Shown here: positions 1 through 6,912 of the stretch, piece after piece
How positions within the stretch are numbered: position 1 is the first letter of the stretch
Layout: each line of letters opens with the position of its first letter
From: Pseudomonadota bacterium
GTDB taxonomy: Bacteria > Pseudomonadota > Gammaproteobacteria > Burkholderiales > Burkholderiaceae_C
Length of the DNA: 15,043 nucleotides
Assembly (NCBI GenBank): GCA_023390985.1
Contig: JAEWBU010000121.1
Span: forward strand, 1-15,043
Reading direction: 5' to 3'
The notes under the pieces: generated by a model
Database searches by the model: none
What the model was told of the DNA's origin: nothing
What the model saw: the letters and a program-made list of their open reading frames with translations, nothing else
Position numbers and translations under genes: made by a program

Positions 1-532
1 ACTTCTTCTTGGTTTCCTTGATCACGACCTTCTCGTCCGAATAACGGATCCCCTTGCCCTTGTAGGGCTCGGGCGGACGGACGGCGCGGATCTCGGCGGC
101 CACCTGGCCGACACGCTGGCGATCGGCTCCCTTGACCACGATCTCGGTCGGGGCCGGGGTTTCGAACTTGATGCCGGCGGGCACTTCGATGTTCACCGGG
201 TGCGAATAGCCCACCGACAGGTTGAGCTTTCCGCCCTGGACGGCGGCCTTGTAGCCCACGCCCACCAGGTTCAGCTTCTTCTCGAAGCCCTTGGTCACGC
301 CGGTGACCATGTTGTTGACCAGCTGGCGCATGGTGCCGCTCATGGCATTGGCTTCACGCGACTCGTTGGCCGGCTCGAACGACAGCTTGCCGTCCTTGCT
401 GGCGACCTTGACCAGGGCGTTCTGGGCCAGCGACAGCGTGCCGCCGGCGCCCTTGACGCTGATCTGGTCTTCCTTGATCTGCACGTCGACGCCCTGCGGG
501 ACGGCGACCGGCATCTTTGCTACTCGGGACAT
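1..532 (-). CDS. rplF: 50S ribosomal protein L6 (stop codon cut by window edge)
   Basis: L6 binds 23S rRNA near the base of the L7/L12 stalk and the GTPase-associated region of the large subunit. The reading frame starts at ATG 532 (MSRVAKMPVAVPQG) and ends in the lysine-rich tail KETKKK. That gives 177 codons, the normal family length. Only the first base of the stop codon lies inside the window, so the protein is complete although the CDS is formally partial. A purine-rich Shine-Dalgarno stretch (GGAAGGA) precedes the ATG in the 16-base gap after rpsH. Visible family features include the Gly-rich SVKGAGGTL segment and the C-terminal EIRAVRPPEPYKGKGIRY block, which is a signature of bacterial L6. 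It is the last spc operon gene visible; rplR would be expected next, outside the window. Confidence 0.97.
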   Translation of the reverse strand, partial: MSRVAKMPVAVPQGVDVQIKEDQISVKGAGGTLSLAQNALVKVASKDGKLSFEPANESREANAMSGTMRQLVNNMVTGVTKGFEKKLNLVGVGYKAAVQGGKLNLSVGYSHPVNIEVPAGIKFETPAPTEIVVKGADRQRVGQVAAEIRAVRPPEPYKGKGIRYSDEKVVIKETKKK

Positions 533-548
533 TTGTCTTTCCTTCCCT

Positions 549-944
549 TTAGGCCACGTAGCACAGCACTTCGCCGCCCACGCCGGTGGCGCGCGCCTTG
601 CGGTCCGTCATCACGCCCTTGGGGGTGGTGACGATCGCGACGCCGAGACCATTCATGACCTGCGGAATCGAATCGCGGCCCTTGTACACGCGCAGGCCGG
701 GGCGGCTGACGCGCTCGATGCGCTCGATGACCGGGCGGCCGGCGTAGTACTTCAGCGAGATCTCGAGCTCGCTCTTGTTGCCGTCCTTCTTGACCTCGAA
801 ACCGTCGATATAGCCCTCGTCCTTCAGGACCTGGGCGATCGCGACCTTGATGTTGGACGCCGGCACGCTCACCGACGGCTTGGCCACCATCTGCGCGTTG
901 CGGATGCGGGTCAGCAGGTCGGCGATGGGATCACTCATGCTCAT
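549..944 (-). CDS. rpsH: 30S ribosomal protein S8
   Basis: S8 is a primary 16S rRNA-binding protein that organises the central domain of the small subunit. In E. coli it also represses the spc operon by binding its mRNA. The 131-residue product starts MSMSDPIADLLTRIRNAQ and ends GVGGEVLCYVA. Start, end and length all match the family (about 130 residues). The C-terminal half carries the conserved RVSRPGLRVYKG and TTPKGVMTDRKAR blocks, the latter within the rRNA-binding domain. A strong GAGGAG Shine-Dalgarno lies nine bases before the ATG in the 20-base gap after rpsN. It is co-transcribed with its neighbours. No S8 target site was recognised in this mRNA. Confidence 0.98.
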   Translation of the reverse strand: MSMSDPIADLLTRIRNAQMVAKPSVSVPASNIKVAIAQVLKDEGYIDGFEVKKDGNKSELEISLKYYAGRPVIERIERVSRPGLRVYKGRDSIPQVMNGLGVAIVTTPKGVMTDRKARATGVGGEVLCYVA

Positions 945-964
945 GTCTTGTCACTCCTCGCCGC

Positions 965-1270
965 TTACCAGCTGGCCTTGATCACGCCCGGGATGTCGCC
1001 GGTGAAGGCCATCTCGCGGATCTTGTTGCGGGCCAGACCGAACTGGCGGAAGGTTCCGCGCGGACGGCCCGTGATCTCGCAGCGGTTGCGCTGGCGCGTG
1101 GGGTTGGCATTGCGGGGAAGCTTCTGCAGCGCCAGACGGGCGGCCGCGCGCTCTTCCTCGCTCTTCTTGGCATCGCCGGCGACGGCCTTCAGTTCCGCGT
1201 ACTTCTTCGCGTACTGGGCGACCAGCTTGTCACGCTTGAGTTCGCGTTGGATCAAAGCAGTTTTTGCCAC
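965..1270 (-). CDS. rpsN: 30S ribosomal protein S14 (zinc-independent long form)
   Basis: S14 assembles late into the head of the small subunit. The 101-residue product begins MAKTALIQRELKRDKLV and ends DIPGVIKASW. It contains the family motif RCEITGRPRG followed by FGLARNKIREMA. It is the long form that lacks the CxxC...CxxC zinc ribbon, because the single cysteine in RCEITGRP has no partner pair. The start codon is GTG (complement of CAC at 1268-1270), preceded by GAAGGT. The gap to rplE upstream is nine bases. The order rplE-rpsN-rpsH is standard for the spc operon. Confidence 0.97.
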   Translation of the reverse strand: MAKTALIQRELKRDKLVAQYAKKYAELKAVAGDAKKSEEERAAARLALQKLPRNANPTRQRNRCEITGRPRGTFRQFGLARNKIREMAFTGDIPGVIKASW

Positions 1271-1279
1271 GATGTACCT

Positions 1280-1819
1280 TCAGTTCTTGAACGGGAAACG
1301 GAAGCCCGCGAGAAGCGCCTTGGCTTCCTCGTCGGTCTTGGCCGTGGTGGTGATGCTGATGTTCAGGCCGCGCAGGGCGTCGACCTTGTCGTACTCGATC
1401 TCGGGGAAGATGATCTGTTCCTTCACGCCGATGTTGTAGTTGCCGCGGCCGTCGAAGGCGCGGCCGGAGATGCCGCGGAAGTCGCGCACGCGGGGCAGGG
1501 CCACGGTGACGAAACGGTCGAGGAACTCGTACATCTTCTCGCCGCGCAGGGTGACCATGCAGCCGATGGCCTGGCCTTCGCGGATCTTGAAGCCGGCGAT
1601 GGCCTTCTTGGCCTTCGTCACGACGGGCTTCTGGCCGGCGATCTTGGTCAGGTCGCCGACGGCGTTGTCCATCACCTTCTTGTCGGCCACGGCCTCGCTC
1701 ACGCCCATGTTCAGCGTGATCTTGGTGAGGCGCGGGATCTCCATCGGCGACTTGTAGCCGAACTTCTTGGTCAGCTCGGGGGCGACCTTCTCGCGATAGT
1801 GCTGTTGCAGTCGTGCCAT
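1280..1819 (-). CDS. rplE: 50S ribosomal protein L5
   Basis: L5 binds 5S rRNA and forms part of the central protuberance. It contacts the P-site tRNA and subunit bridge B1b. The product carries the family blocks ITLNMGVSEAVADKK, AGQKPVVTKAKKAIAGFKIR, DFRGISGRAFDGRGNY and EQIIFPEIEYDKVD, and ends in FRFPFKN. I chose ATG 1819 (MARLQQHYREKV), which gives the usual 179 residues. An alternative ATG at 1825 would add Met-Thr and overlap the rplX stop as ATGA. The AAGG stretch in the end of rplX can serve either start. The tight junction suggests translational coupling to rplX. Confidence 0.96.
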   Translation of the reverse strand: MARLQQHYREKVAPELTKKFGYKSPMEIPRLTKITLNMGVSEAVADKKVMDNAVGDLTKIAGQKPVVTKAKKAIAGFKIREGQAIGCMVTLRGEKMYEFLDRFVTVALPRVRDFRGISGRAFDGRGNYNIGVKEQIIFPEIEYDKVDALRGLNISITTTAKTDEEAKALLAGFRFPFKN

Positions 1820-1821
1820 GG

Positions 1822-2139
1822 TCATGCCACCTTGATCTCTTCGCCGCTGGACTTGAAGACGCGCACGCGCTTCTCGCCCTGGACCTTGATGCCGACGCGG
1901 TCGGCCTTGCCGGTGGCGGGATTGAAGATCGCCACGTTGGACTGGTGGATCGGCATGGCCTTTTCCACGATGCCGCCGGTCGTGCCCTTCATCGGGTTGG
2001 GCTTGGTGTGCTTCTTCACCAGGTTGATGCCCTCGACCACCACGCGCTCGTCGTCCTTGCGCAGCACGACCTTGCCGCGCTTGCCCTTGTCACGGCCCGC
2101 GAGGACGATGACCTCGTCGCCTTTGCGAATCTTGTTCAT
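1822..2139 (-). CDS. rplX: 50S ribosomal protein L24
   Basis: L24 is an early assembly-initiating protein of the large subunit that binds the 5' end of 23S rRNA near the exit tunnel. The 105-residue product starts with a KOW motif (residues about 4-24, KGDEVIVLAGRDKGKRGKV). It continues with VEGINLVKKHTKPN and the GGIVEKAMPIHQSNV block typical of bacterial L24. Its length is normal for the family. It starts 12 bases after the rplN stop. Its own stop (TGA at 1822-1824) touches the rplE start region, so the two are probably translated in a coupled way. Confidence 0.97.
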   Translation of the reverse strand: MNKIRKGDEVIVLAGRDKGKRGKVVLRKDDERVVVEGINLVKKHTKPNPMKGTTGGIVEKAMPIHQSNVAIFNPATGKADRVGIKVQGEKRVRVFKSSGEEIKVA

Positions 2140-2151
2140 GTCTTCGGTTCC

Positions 2152-2520
2152 TTAGAGGACTTCGGGGGCCAGCGACACGATCTTCATGAACTTCTCGGTG
2201 CGCAGCTCGCGCGTCACCGGGCCGAAGATGCGGGTGCCGATCGGCTCCAGCTTGTTGTTGAGCAGCACCGCGGCGTTGCCGTCGAACTTCACGAGCGAGC
2301 CGTCACCGCGGCGGATGCCCTTGGCGGTGCGCACCACGACGGCGCTGTAGACCTCGCCCTTCTTGACGCGGCCACGCGGAGCGGCTTCCTTGATGCTCAC
2401 CTTGATGATGTCGCCCACGCTGGCGTAGCGACGCTTGGAGCCACCGAGCACCTTGATGCAAAGCACGGACTTCGCGCCCGTGTTGTCGGCGACTTCGAGC
2501 CGGGATTCAGTCTGGATCAT
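2152..2520 (-). CDS. rplN: 50S ribosomal protein L14, first gene of the spc operon
   Basis: L14 sits at the subunit interface, contributes to bridges B5 and B8, and contacts L19. The 122-residue product begins MIQTESRLEVADNTGAK. It contains the L14 signature VVRTAKGIRRGDGSLVKFD and ends LAPEVL. I chose ATG 2520 because it gives exactly the family length. An in-frame ATG at 2559 would add 13 residues (MVPAPQGKVGNTQ) that are foreign to the family and fall inside a hairpin loop. A GGGAA stretch about seven bases upstream is the likely ribosome-binding site. No rpsQ lies upstream; instead a dedicated promoter and structured leader occupy 2521-2710. Confidence 0.97.
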   Translation of the reverse strand: MIQTESRLEVADNTGAKSVLCIKVLGGSKRRYASVGDIIKVSIKEAAPRGRVKKGEVYSAVVVRTAKGIRRGDGSLVKFDGNAAVLLNNKLEPIGTRIFGPVTRELRTEKFMKIVSLAPEVL

Positions 2521-2543
2521 TTGTGTATTCCCAACTTTTCCCT

Positions 2544-2653
2544 GAGGCGCCGGCACCATGCCGGCAAATCAGGTCAGTCTTGGGCCTGTCGTCGGCGCCT
2601 GGCACACCTGGCGCCTCCGGGAAGGCAGATAGCTCGCCTAAAAACAGGCGAGC
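2544..2653 (-). promoter_or_regulatory. Structured 5' leader of the rplN mRNA (three hairpins, competing pairings)
   Basis: The leader of about 130 bases contains three inverted repeats. First, an 8-base-pair perfect stem (arms 2632-2639 and 2646-2653, six-base loop) forms the likely 5' end of the transcript. Second, arms 2594-2599 and 2610-2615 (GGCGCC each) form a stem that extends past one mismatch by two GC pairs. Third, arms 2549-2554 and 2560-2565 (GCCGGC each) lie 29 bases before the ATG. In addition, 2544-2551 is exactly complementary to 2610-2617 (8 pairs), and that pairing would exclude stems two and three. Alternative folds are therefore possible, as in autoregulated ribosomal protein leaders. 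A regulatory role and any ligand are inference. None of the stems is followed by a T-tract, so they do not look like intrinsic terminators. Confidence 0.5.
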
Positions 2654-2658
2654 CCGCG

Positions 2659-2686
2659 ATTATGCCTTATCCACAGGCTTTGTCAA
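2659..2686 (-). promoter_or_regulatory. Sigma-70 promoter of the rplN (spc) operon
   Basis: On the minus strand a perfect -35 element TTGACA (2681-2686) is followed by a 16-base spacer and a -10 element CATAAT (2659-2664, five of six consensus bases). Transcription should start near 2651-2653, at the outer base of a perfect hairpin. This is the best sigma-70 promoter I could find in the window. It fits the high expression expected of ribosomal protein genes. The start site is inferred from spacing only. Confidence 0.8.
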
Positions 2687-2710
2687 ACGCCGCCTACAGG
2701 AGCCGACGGC

Positions 2711-4288
2711 TCAGGCCGGCTGGCGCAGCGGCAGGTAACTGGCGGCCAAGCCGGCGAAGTCGGATTCGCGCGGGTCACCGCCGGTCTCCTCGCGCAGCAG
2801 CCGCGCGACCACCGGCCCCAGCCGGGCCGCCAGGGCCGCGTCCAGGAACAGCAGGCGCGACCGCCGCGCCAGCACGTCTTCCACCGTCCGCGCGTACTCC
2901 GCGCGGGCGGCGAAGCGCACCATCGCCTCGGTCAGGCCGCCGCCCAGTTCGGCGTCGGCGCCCGGCAGGGTCTGGACCCGCGACGCTTCCGAGCCGTACA
3001 CGTGCAGGCCCGGTGAATCGCAGATCGGCACCGCGGCCGACGGCGCGACATCGCCGCCGACCAGCTTCAAGTCAGTGGTCACTCCGCCCATGGAGGCCGG
3101 CAGGAGCTGCGCTTCGAAGCAGCGATCCAGCACGTCCTCGGCCATGGCGCGGTAGGTGGTCCACTTGCCGCCCGTGACGGTGACCAGGCCGGAGCGGCTC
3201 ACCAGCACGGTGTGCTCGCGGCTGATCGCCTTGGTGTGGCCGCCGTTGTCGTCCTGCGGCTTGACCAGCGGACGCAGCCCGACCCAGACGCTGCGCACAT
3301 CGGCCAGCGTCGGCGCGGTCGCGAGATAGCGCCGCGCTTCGCCCAGGATGAAGGCCAGCTCCTCCTCGAACGGCCGCGGCTCGCGCGGCATGTCGGTGCG
3401 CGGCGTGTCGGTCGTCCCCAGGATCACCTTGCCCAGCCAGGGCACGCCGAACAGCACGCGGCCGTCGGCGGTCTTGGGCACCATCAGCGCGTGCCGGCCC
3501 GGCAGGAACTTGCGGTCGACCACGACGTGCACGCCCTGGCTGGGCGCCACCATCGGCCGCACCGGCTTGCCGACCGCCTGCCCATCGAGCTCGCGCAGCT
3601 GGTCCACCCAGACGCCGGCCGCGTTGATGACGCAGCGCGCCCTCACTTCCACGCTGCGGCCGGTCTCGCGGTCCTCGGCGCGCACGCCGACCAGCTTGCC
3701 GCCTTCATGCAGCAGCCCCGTGACGGCGCAGTAATTGAGCAGCACCGCGCCCTTGGCTTCGGCCGTGCGGGCCAGCGCCAGCGCCAGCCGGGCATCGTCG
3801 AACTGGCCGTCCCAGTACTCGACACCGCCCTTCAGGCCGGCCGCCTGCGCGGTCGGCAGGGCCGCCAGGGTCTCGGCACGCGAAAGGAACCGGGTCGGAG
3901 CCAGTCCCGCCTTGCCCGCCAGCGCGTCGTACAGCTTCAGGCCGGCGCCATAGAACGGCGTCTCCCACAGCTTGTACGAAGGCATGACGAAGGCGAGCGG
4001 CTGCGCCAGGTGCGGCGCGTTGCGCAGCAGCACGGTGCGCTCGTGCAGCGCCTCGCGCACCAGCGCGATGTTGCCCTGCGCCAGGTAGCGCACGCCGCCG
4101 TGGACCAGCTTGGTCGCCCGCGAGGAGGTGCCGCCGCCGAAATCGTGCGACTCGAGCAGCGCCACCGAGAAACCGCGCGCCGCCGCATCCAGGGCCACGC
4201 CCAGGCCTGTCGCCCCGCCACCCACCACCACCACGTCAAAAGGCCCGGCCGAGGCCAGCCGGGCCCATGCATCTTGTCTCGTCATCAC
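2711..4288 (-). CDS. glpD: FAD-dependent glycerol-3-phosphate dehydrogenase
   Basis: GlpD oxidises sn-glycerol 3-phosphate to dihydroxyacetone phosphate and passes electrons to quinone at the inner face of the cytoplasmic membrane. The 525-residue product has an N-terminal FAD-binding Rossmann motif (residues about 18-30, DVVVVGGGATGLG) and the family motif GGGTSSRATKLVHGGVRYL. The mid-protein block CVINAAGVWVDQL follows, then ILGTTDTP, VGLRPLVKP and VTGGKWTTYRAMAEDVLD. Length is normal for the family. The first codon is GTG at 4288, directly followed by ATG at 4285; either could be used, with GAGGGA upstream. It lies 29 bases after the FGE stop on the same strand with no promoter visible in the gap, so it is probably the last gene of the sulfatase/ABC operon. 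No clear terminator follows before the spc promoter. A glycerol kinase or facilitator is not in the window. Confidence 0.93.
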   Translation of the reverse strand: MMTRQDAWARLASAGPFDVVVVGGGATGLGVALDAAARGFSVALLESHDFGGGTSSRATKLVHGGVRYLAQGNIALVREALHERTVLLRNAPHLAQPLAFVMPSYKLWETPFYGAGLKLYDALAGKAGLAPTRFLSRAETLAALPTAQAAGLKGGVEYWDGQFDDARLALALARTAEAKGAVLLNYCAVTGLLHEGGKLVGVRAEDRETGRSVEVRARCVINAAGVWVDQLRELDGQAVGKPVRPMVAPSQGVHVVVDRKFLPGRHALMVPKTADGRVLFGVPWLGKVILGTTDTPRTDMPREPRPFEEELAFILGEARRYLATAPTLADVRSVWVGLRPLVKPQDDNGGHTKAISREHTVLVSRSGLVTVTGGKWTTYRAMAEDVLDRCFEAQLLPASMGGVTTDLKLVGGDVAPSAAVPICDSPGLHVYGSEASRVQTLPGADAELGGGLTEAMVRFAARAEYARTVEDVLARRSRLLFLDAALAARLGPVVARLLREETGGDPRESDFAGLAASYLPLRQPA

Positions 4289-4317
4289 CCTCGATTGTCC
4301 CTCAGCGCCCGGCCGCC

Positions 4318-5274
4318 TCAGGCGGACCGGCGGCCGGCACCCGCAGGAGCGACGACACGGAAGCCGCAGTTGCTCGCGCTGCTCTCCGGCGTGTTGGAGC
4401 CGCGGGCGGCCACCCGGTAGCGGTTGCAGTACGACTCGTGGCAGAGGAACGATCCGCCGCGCAGCGAGCGCCGGCCGGTGGGCTGGTCCTGCAGCGGATC
4501 ACGGGCGGCGGTCGACCGGTGGTAGTCGGGGCTGGCCCAGTCGGCGCACCACTCCCAGGTGTTGCCCGCCATCTGGTGCAAGCCCCAGCCGTTCGGCTCG
4601 AAGTCGCCGGCCGGAACCGTGCCCGGCGACCAGCCCGGGGCCGGCCGCGAGGGGAACTCGCCTTGCCAGATATTGCAGCGCCGGCGCCCTTGCGGCTCCA
4701 GCTCGTCGCCCCAGGCGTAGCGGCGCCCCGCCAGCCCGCCGCGCGCGGCGAACTCCCACTGGGCCTCGGTCGGAAGCTGCGCGCCCGCCCAGGCGCAATA
4801 GGCGGCGGCATCGTTCCAGGAGACGTGCACCACGGGATGGTCCAGCCGGTCGTGGATCCGGCTGCCGGGCCCGGTCGGCCGCTGCCAGCAGGCACCTTCC
4901 ACCGGCAGCCACCAGGGCAGCTCGCGCGAGACATGCCGGATCGCGGCGCGGCGCTCCGGATCGACCTGCAGGTAGAAGACGAACGACGAACCCGCCTGCT
5001 CGGGCTCGGTGATGTACGAGGTCGCGCGCACGAAGGCGCGGAACTGCGCGTTGGTGACCGCCGTGCGCGCGATCGCGAACGGCGCCACTTCCACCTCGCG
5101 CGCCGGGCCTTCGCCGTCCTCCGCGAAGCCCTCCTCGACCGCGTCCGTCCCCATCAGGAACCGGCCGCCGGGCAACTCGACCCAGTCGATGCGCGCGTCG
5201 GCCGCGCGTCCGGGATGCGGCGGCACCGCCACCGCGGCGGCGCCCTCGCGCCCCGGGACGCAGCAGGACTTCAC
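4318..5274 (-). CDS. Formylglycine-generating enzyme (sulfatase-activating, SUMF1 family)
   Basis: FGE oxidises the cysteine of the CxPxR motif in type I sulfatases to C-alpha-formylglycine, using O2 and copper. The product has the SUMF1 fold motifs WVELPGGRFLMGTD near the start, AVTNAQFRAFVRAT, DHPVVHVSWNDAAAYCAWAG, LPTEAQWEFAARGGLAGR and GNTWEWCADW. The C-terminal LRGGSFLCHESYCNRYR carries both catalytic cysteines (Cys278 and Cys283 in my numbering), spaced by five as in human SUMF1 Cys336/Cys341. This argues for a true FGE rather than an EgtB-like or catalytically dead paralogue. I chose GTG 5274, which overlaps the sulfatase TGA as GTGA and has GGAAG just upstream, giving 318 residues. 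A longer open frame to 5364 lies inside the sulfatase gene and looks non-native. No signal peptide is seen, so it should act in the cytoplasm. The N-terminus contains a CxPxR-like sequence of its own (residues 5-9). Confidence 0.94.
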   Translation of the reverse strand: MKSCCVPGREGAAAVAVPPHPGRAADARIDWVELPGGRFLMGTDAVEEGFAEDGEGPAREVEVAPFAIARTAVTNAQFRAFVRATSYITEPEQAGSSFVFYLQVDPERRAAIRHVSRELPWWLPVEGACWQRPTGPGSRIHDRLDHPVVHVSWNDAAAYCAWAGAQLPTEAQWEFAARGGLAGRRYAWGDELEPQGRRRCNIWQGEFPSRPAPGWSPGTVPAGDFEPNGWGLHQMAGNTWEWCADWASPDYHRSTAARDPLQDQPTGRRSLRGGSFLCHESYCNRYRVAARGSNTPESSASNCGFRVVAPAGAGRRSA

Positions 5275-6890
5275 TCGTCTTCCCAGAAAGCCTTGGTAAC
5301 GCCCTGGCTGCGCATGAGCGCCACGATCTTGTCGCGCGGCAGCACGCCGCAGCGCTCCGCCCACTCTTCATACGCCCGCTTCATCGCCGCCACGCGTTCC
5401 GGAAACTGGCCGGCCAGGTTGCGCGTCTCGGTGCGGTCGGCCTCCATGTCGTACAGCTCCCAATCCCTGGGGTACTCGCGCACCAGCTTCCAGCGGCCGT
5501 CGCGCATGGCGCCGTTGCCCTCGTGCTCCCAGAACATCGGCGGACGCTGGCCCGCGTCCTTCCGGAACGACTGCTTCAGCGAATGGCCTTCCAGCGGCAG
5601 GATGCTGCGGCCGTCCAGCTGCTGCGGGTACGGCACACCCGCGACGTCGACGAGGGTCGCCATGATGTCCGGCAGGTAGCCCGGCGTGTGGCGGATCTCG
5701 CCCTTCTGAGCGATGCCCTGCGGCCAATGGAAGATCAGCGGCGTGCTGATGCCGCCCTCGTGCGTCCAGTGCTTGTACAGGCGGAACGGCGTGTTGGAGA
5801 GGTTGGCCCAGGCCTGGCCGTAGCTCTGGTAGGTGTCCTCGGGGCCGGGCGCGATGTCGGGGTTGTTGCCGATGCGAACGACGCGGCCGTCGCGAGTGTG
5901 CGAGCGGGCGATCATCAGCTTGTCCACCAGCTCGTCGATGCTCACGCCTTCCGGGATGTCCTCCGCGCAGGCGCCGTTGTCGGACAGGAAGATCACCAGC
6001 GTGTTGTCCAGCTCGCCCATCTCTTCCAGCGCAGCGATGATGCGGCCGATGCCCTGGTCCATGCGGTCGATCTGGGCGGCATACACCTCCATGCAGTTGG
6101 CCAGCCAGGCCTTGTGCTCGGCGTCGGTCCAGGCCGGCTGGCGCGGATCGCGGCCGGTGAGCTTCCACTGCTTGTCCAGGATGCCGCTGGCCACCAGCCG
6201 CTCCAGGCGCTTCTCGCGCAGGCTGTCCCAGCCCTCGTCGAAGCGCCCCTTGTACTTGGCGATGTCCTCCGGATGCGCATGCAGCGGCCAGTGCGGCGCG
6301 GTGTGGGCCACGTACTGGAAGAATGGCTTGTCCGGATGCTCGGCCTTGTGCCGGCGCAGGAACTTCACCGCCTCGTCGTTGATGGCGTCCGTGTAGAAGA
6401 AGCCCGGCGCGCGCGCCTCGTGTTCGGCGTTCTCGTTGCGGCGCGTCAGCGTGTTGGGGTCGTAGAAGCTGCCCGCGCCGATGATGGTGCCGAAGAAGTC
6501 GTCGAAGCCGCGCTGCATCGGCCACGAGTCGGTCGGCTCCTTGAGGTTGCTCGACACGTGCCACTTGCCGCTCAGGTAGCTGCGGTAGCCGGCCTGCTTC
6601 AGCACCTCGGGGATGGTGGCGCAGCGCTGGTTCAGGTTGCCGGCGTAGCCCTCGGGGCCCGAGTCGTAGGTGAGGATGCCGATGCCGGTCTGGTGCGGAT
6701 GCAGGCCGGTGAGCAGCGACGCCCGCGAAGGACTGCAGCGGGCCGTGTTGTAGAACTGGGAGAACCGCAGGCCGTTGGCGGCCAGCTTGTCCAGGTTGGG
6801 AGTCCGGACTTCGCCGCCGTAGCAGCCGATGTCCGAGTAGCCCATGTCGTCGTTCAGGATGAGCAGGATGTTGGGGCGCTTCTTGTCCAT
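5271..6890 (-). CDS. Type I (formylglycine-dependent) sulfatase
   Basis: This alkaline-phosphatase-superfamily enzyme hydrolyses sulfate esters to an alcohol plus sulfate. The 539-residue product begins RPNILLILNDDMGYSDIG, with metal ligands Asp14 and Asp15. The activation motif CSPSR has catalytic Cys52 and Arg56. Other active-site candidates are Lys109 and His111 (SGKWH), His200 (TAPHWP), Asp304 and Asn305 (FLSDNG, calcium ligands) and Lys373 (LYKHWTHEGG). Their spacing is close to that of Pseudomonas AtsA, so an arylsulfatase-like (S1_4-type) enzyme is likely, but the true substrate is unknown. The frame starts at ATG 6890 with AGGAA upstream, 22 bases after the ATPase stop. There is no signal peptide, so desulfation should be cytoplasmic after import. 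The FGE gene overlaps its stop codon, which fits coordinated production of enzyme and activator. Confidence 0.94.
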   Translation of the reverse strand: MDKKRPNILLILNDDMGYSDIGCYGGEVRTPNLDKLAANGLRFSQFYNTARCSPSRASLLTGLHPHQTGIGILTYDSGPEGYAGNLNQRCATIPEVLKQAGYRSYLSGKWHVSSNLKEPTDSWPMQRGFDDFFGTIIGAGSFYDPNTLTRRNENAEHEARAPGFFYTDAINDEAVKFLRRHKAEHPDKPFFQYVAHTAPHWPLHAHPEDIAKYKGRFDEGWDSLREKRLERLVASGILDKQWKLTGRDPRQPAWTDAEHKAWLANCMEVYAAQIDRMDQGIGRIIAALEEMGELDNTLVIFLSDNGACAEDIPEGVSIDELVDKLMIARSHTRDGRVVRIGNNPDIAPGPEDTYQSYGQAWANLSNTPFRLYKHWTHEGGISTPLIFHWPQGIAQKGEIRHTPGYLPDIMATLVDVAGVPYPQQLDGRSILPLEGHSLKQSFRKDAGQRPPMFWEHEGNGAMRDGRWKLVREYPRDWELYDMEADRTETRNLAGQFPERVAAMKRAYEEWAERCGVLPRDKIVALMRSQGVTKAFWEDE

Positions 6891-6912
6891 CGCGGTTCCT
6901 TCTTGAGTGCGA

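Noticed and set aside
1780..1840. S8 repressor site at the rplX-rplE junction, as in E. coli
   Set aside because: The genes overlap or nearly overlap here, and I could not recognise an S8-like helix with the known bulged core in this sequence.
2521..2559. Extended L14 start at 2559
   Set aside because: It would add 13 residues unlike the family, its ATG lies in a hairpin loop, and ATG 2520 gives the exact L14 length with a plausible ribosome-binding site.
2632..2653. Intrinsic terminator for glpD or for plus-strand transcription
   Set aside because: The stem is perfect, but no T-tract follows on either strand, and it lies downstream of a near-consensus promoter, so it is better read as the 5' end of the rplN mRNA.
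2700..2712. Small inverted repeat GAGCC/GGCTC overlapping the glpD stop
   Set aside because: It has only five pairs with a three-base loop and no T-tract, too weak to call a terminator.
1813..3177. Long plus-strand open frame of 454 codons across rplX, rplN and the end of glpD
   Set aside because: It is antisense to three certain genes, rich in His/Arg/Ala as expected from GC-rich reverse reading, and has no recognisable domain.
5275..5364. Upstream start of the FGE at 5364 inside the sulfatase gene
   Set aside because: The extra 30 residues are an Arg-rich shadow of the sulfatase C-terminus. The GTG at 5274 overlapping the stop, with GGAAG upstream, is more natural.
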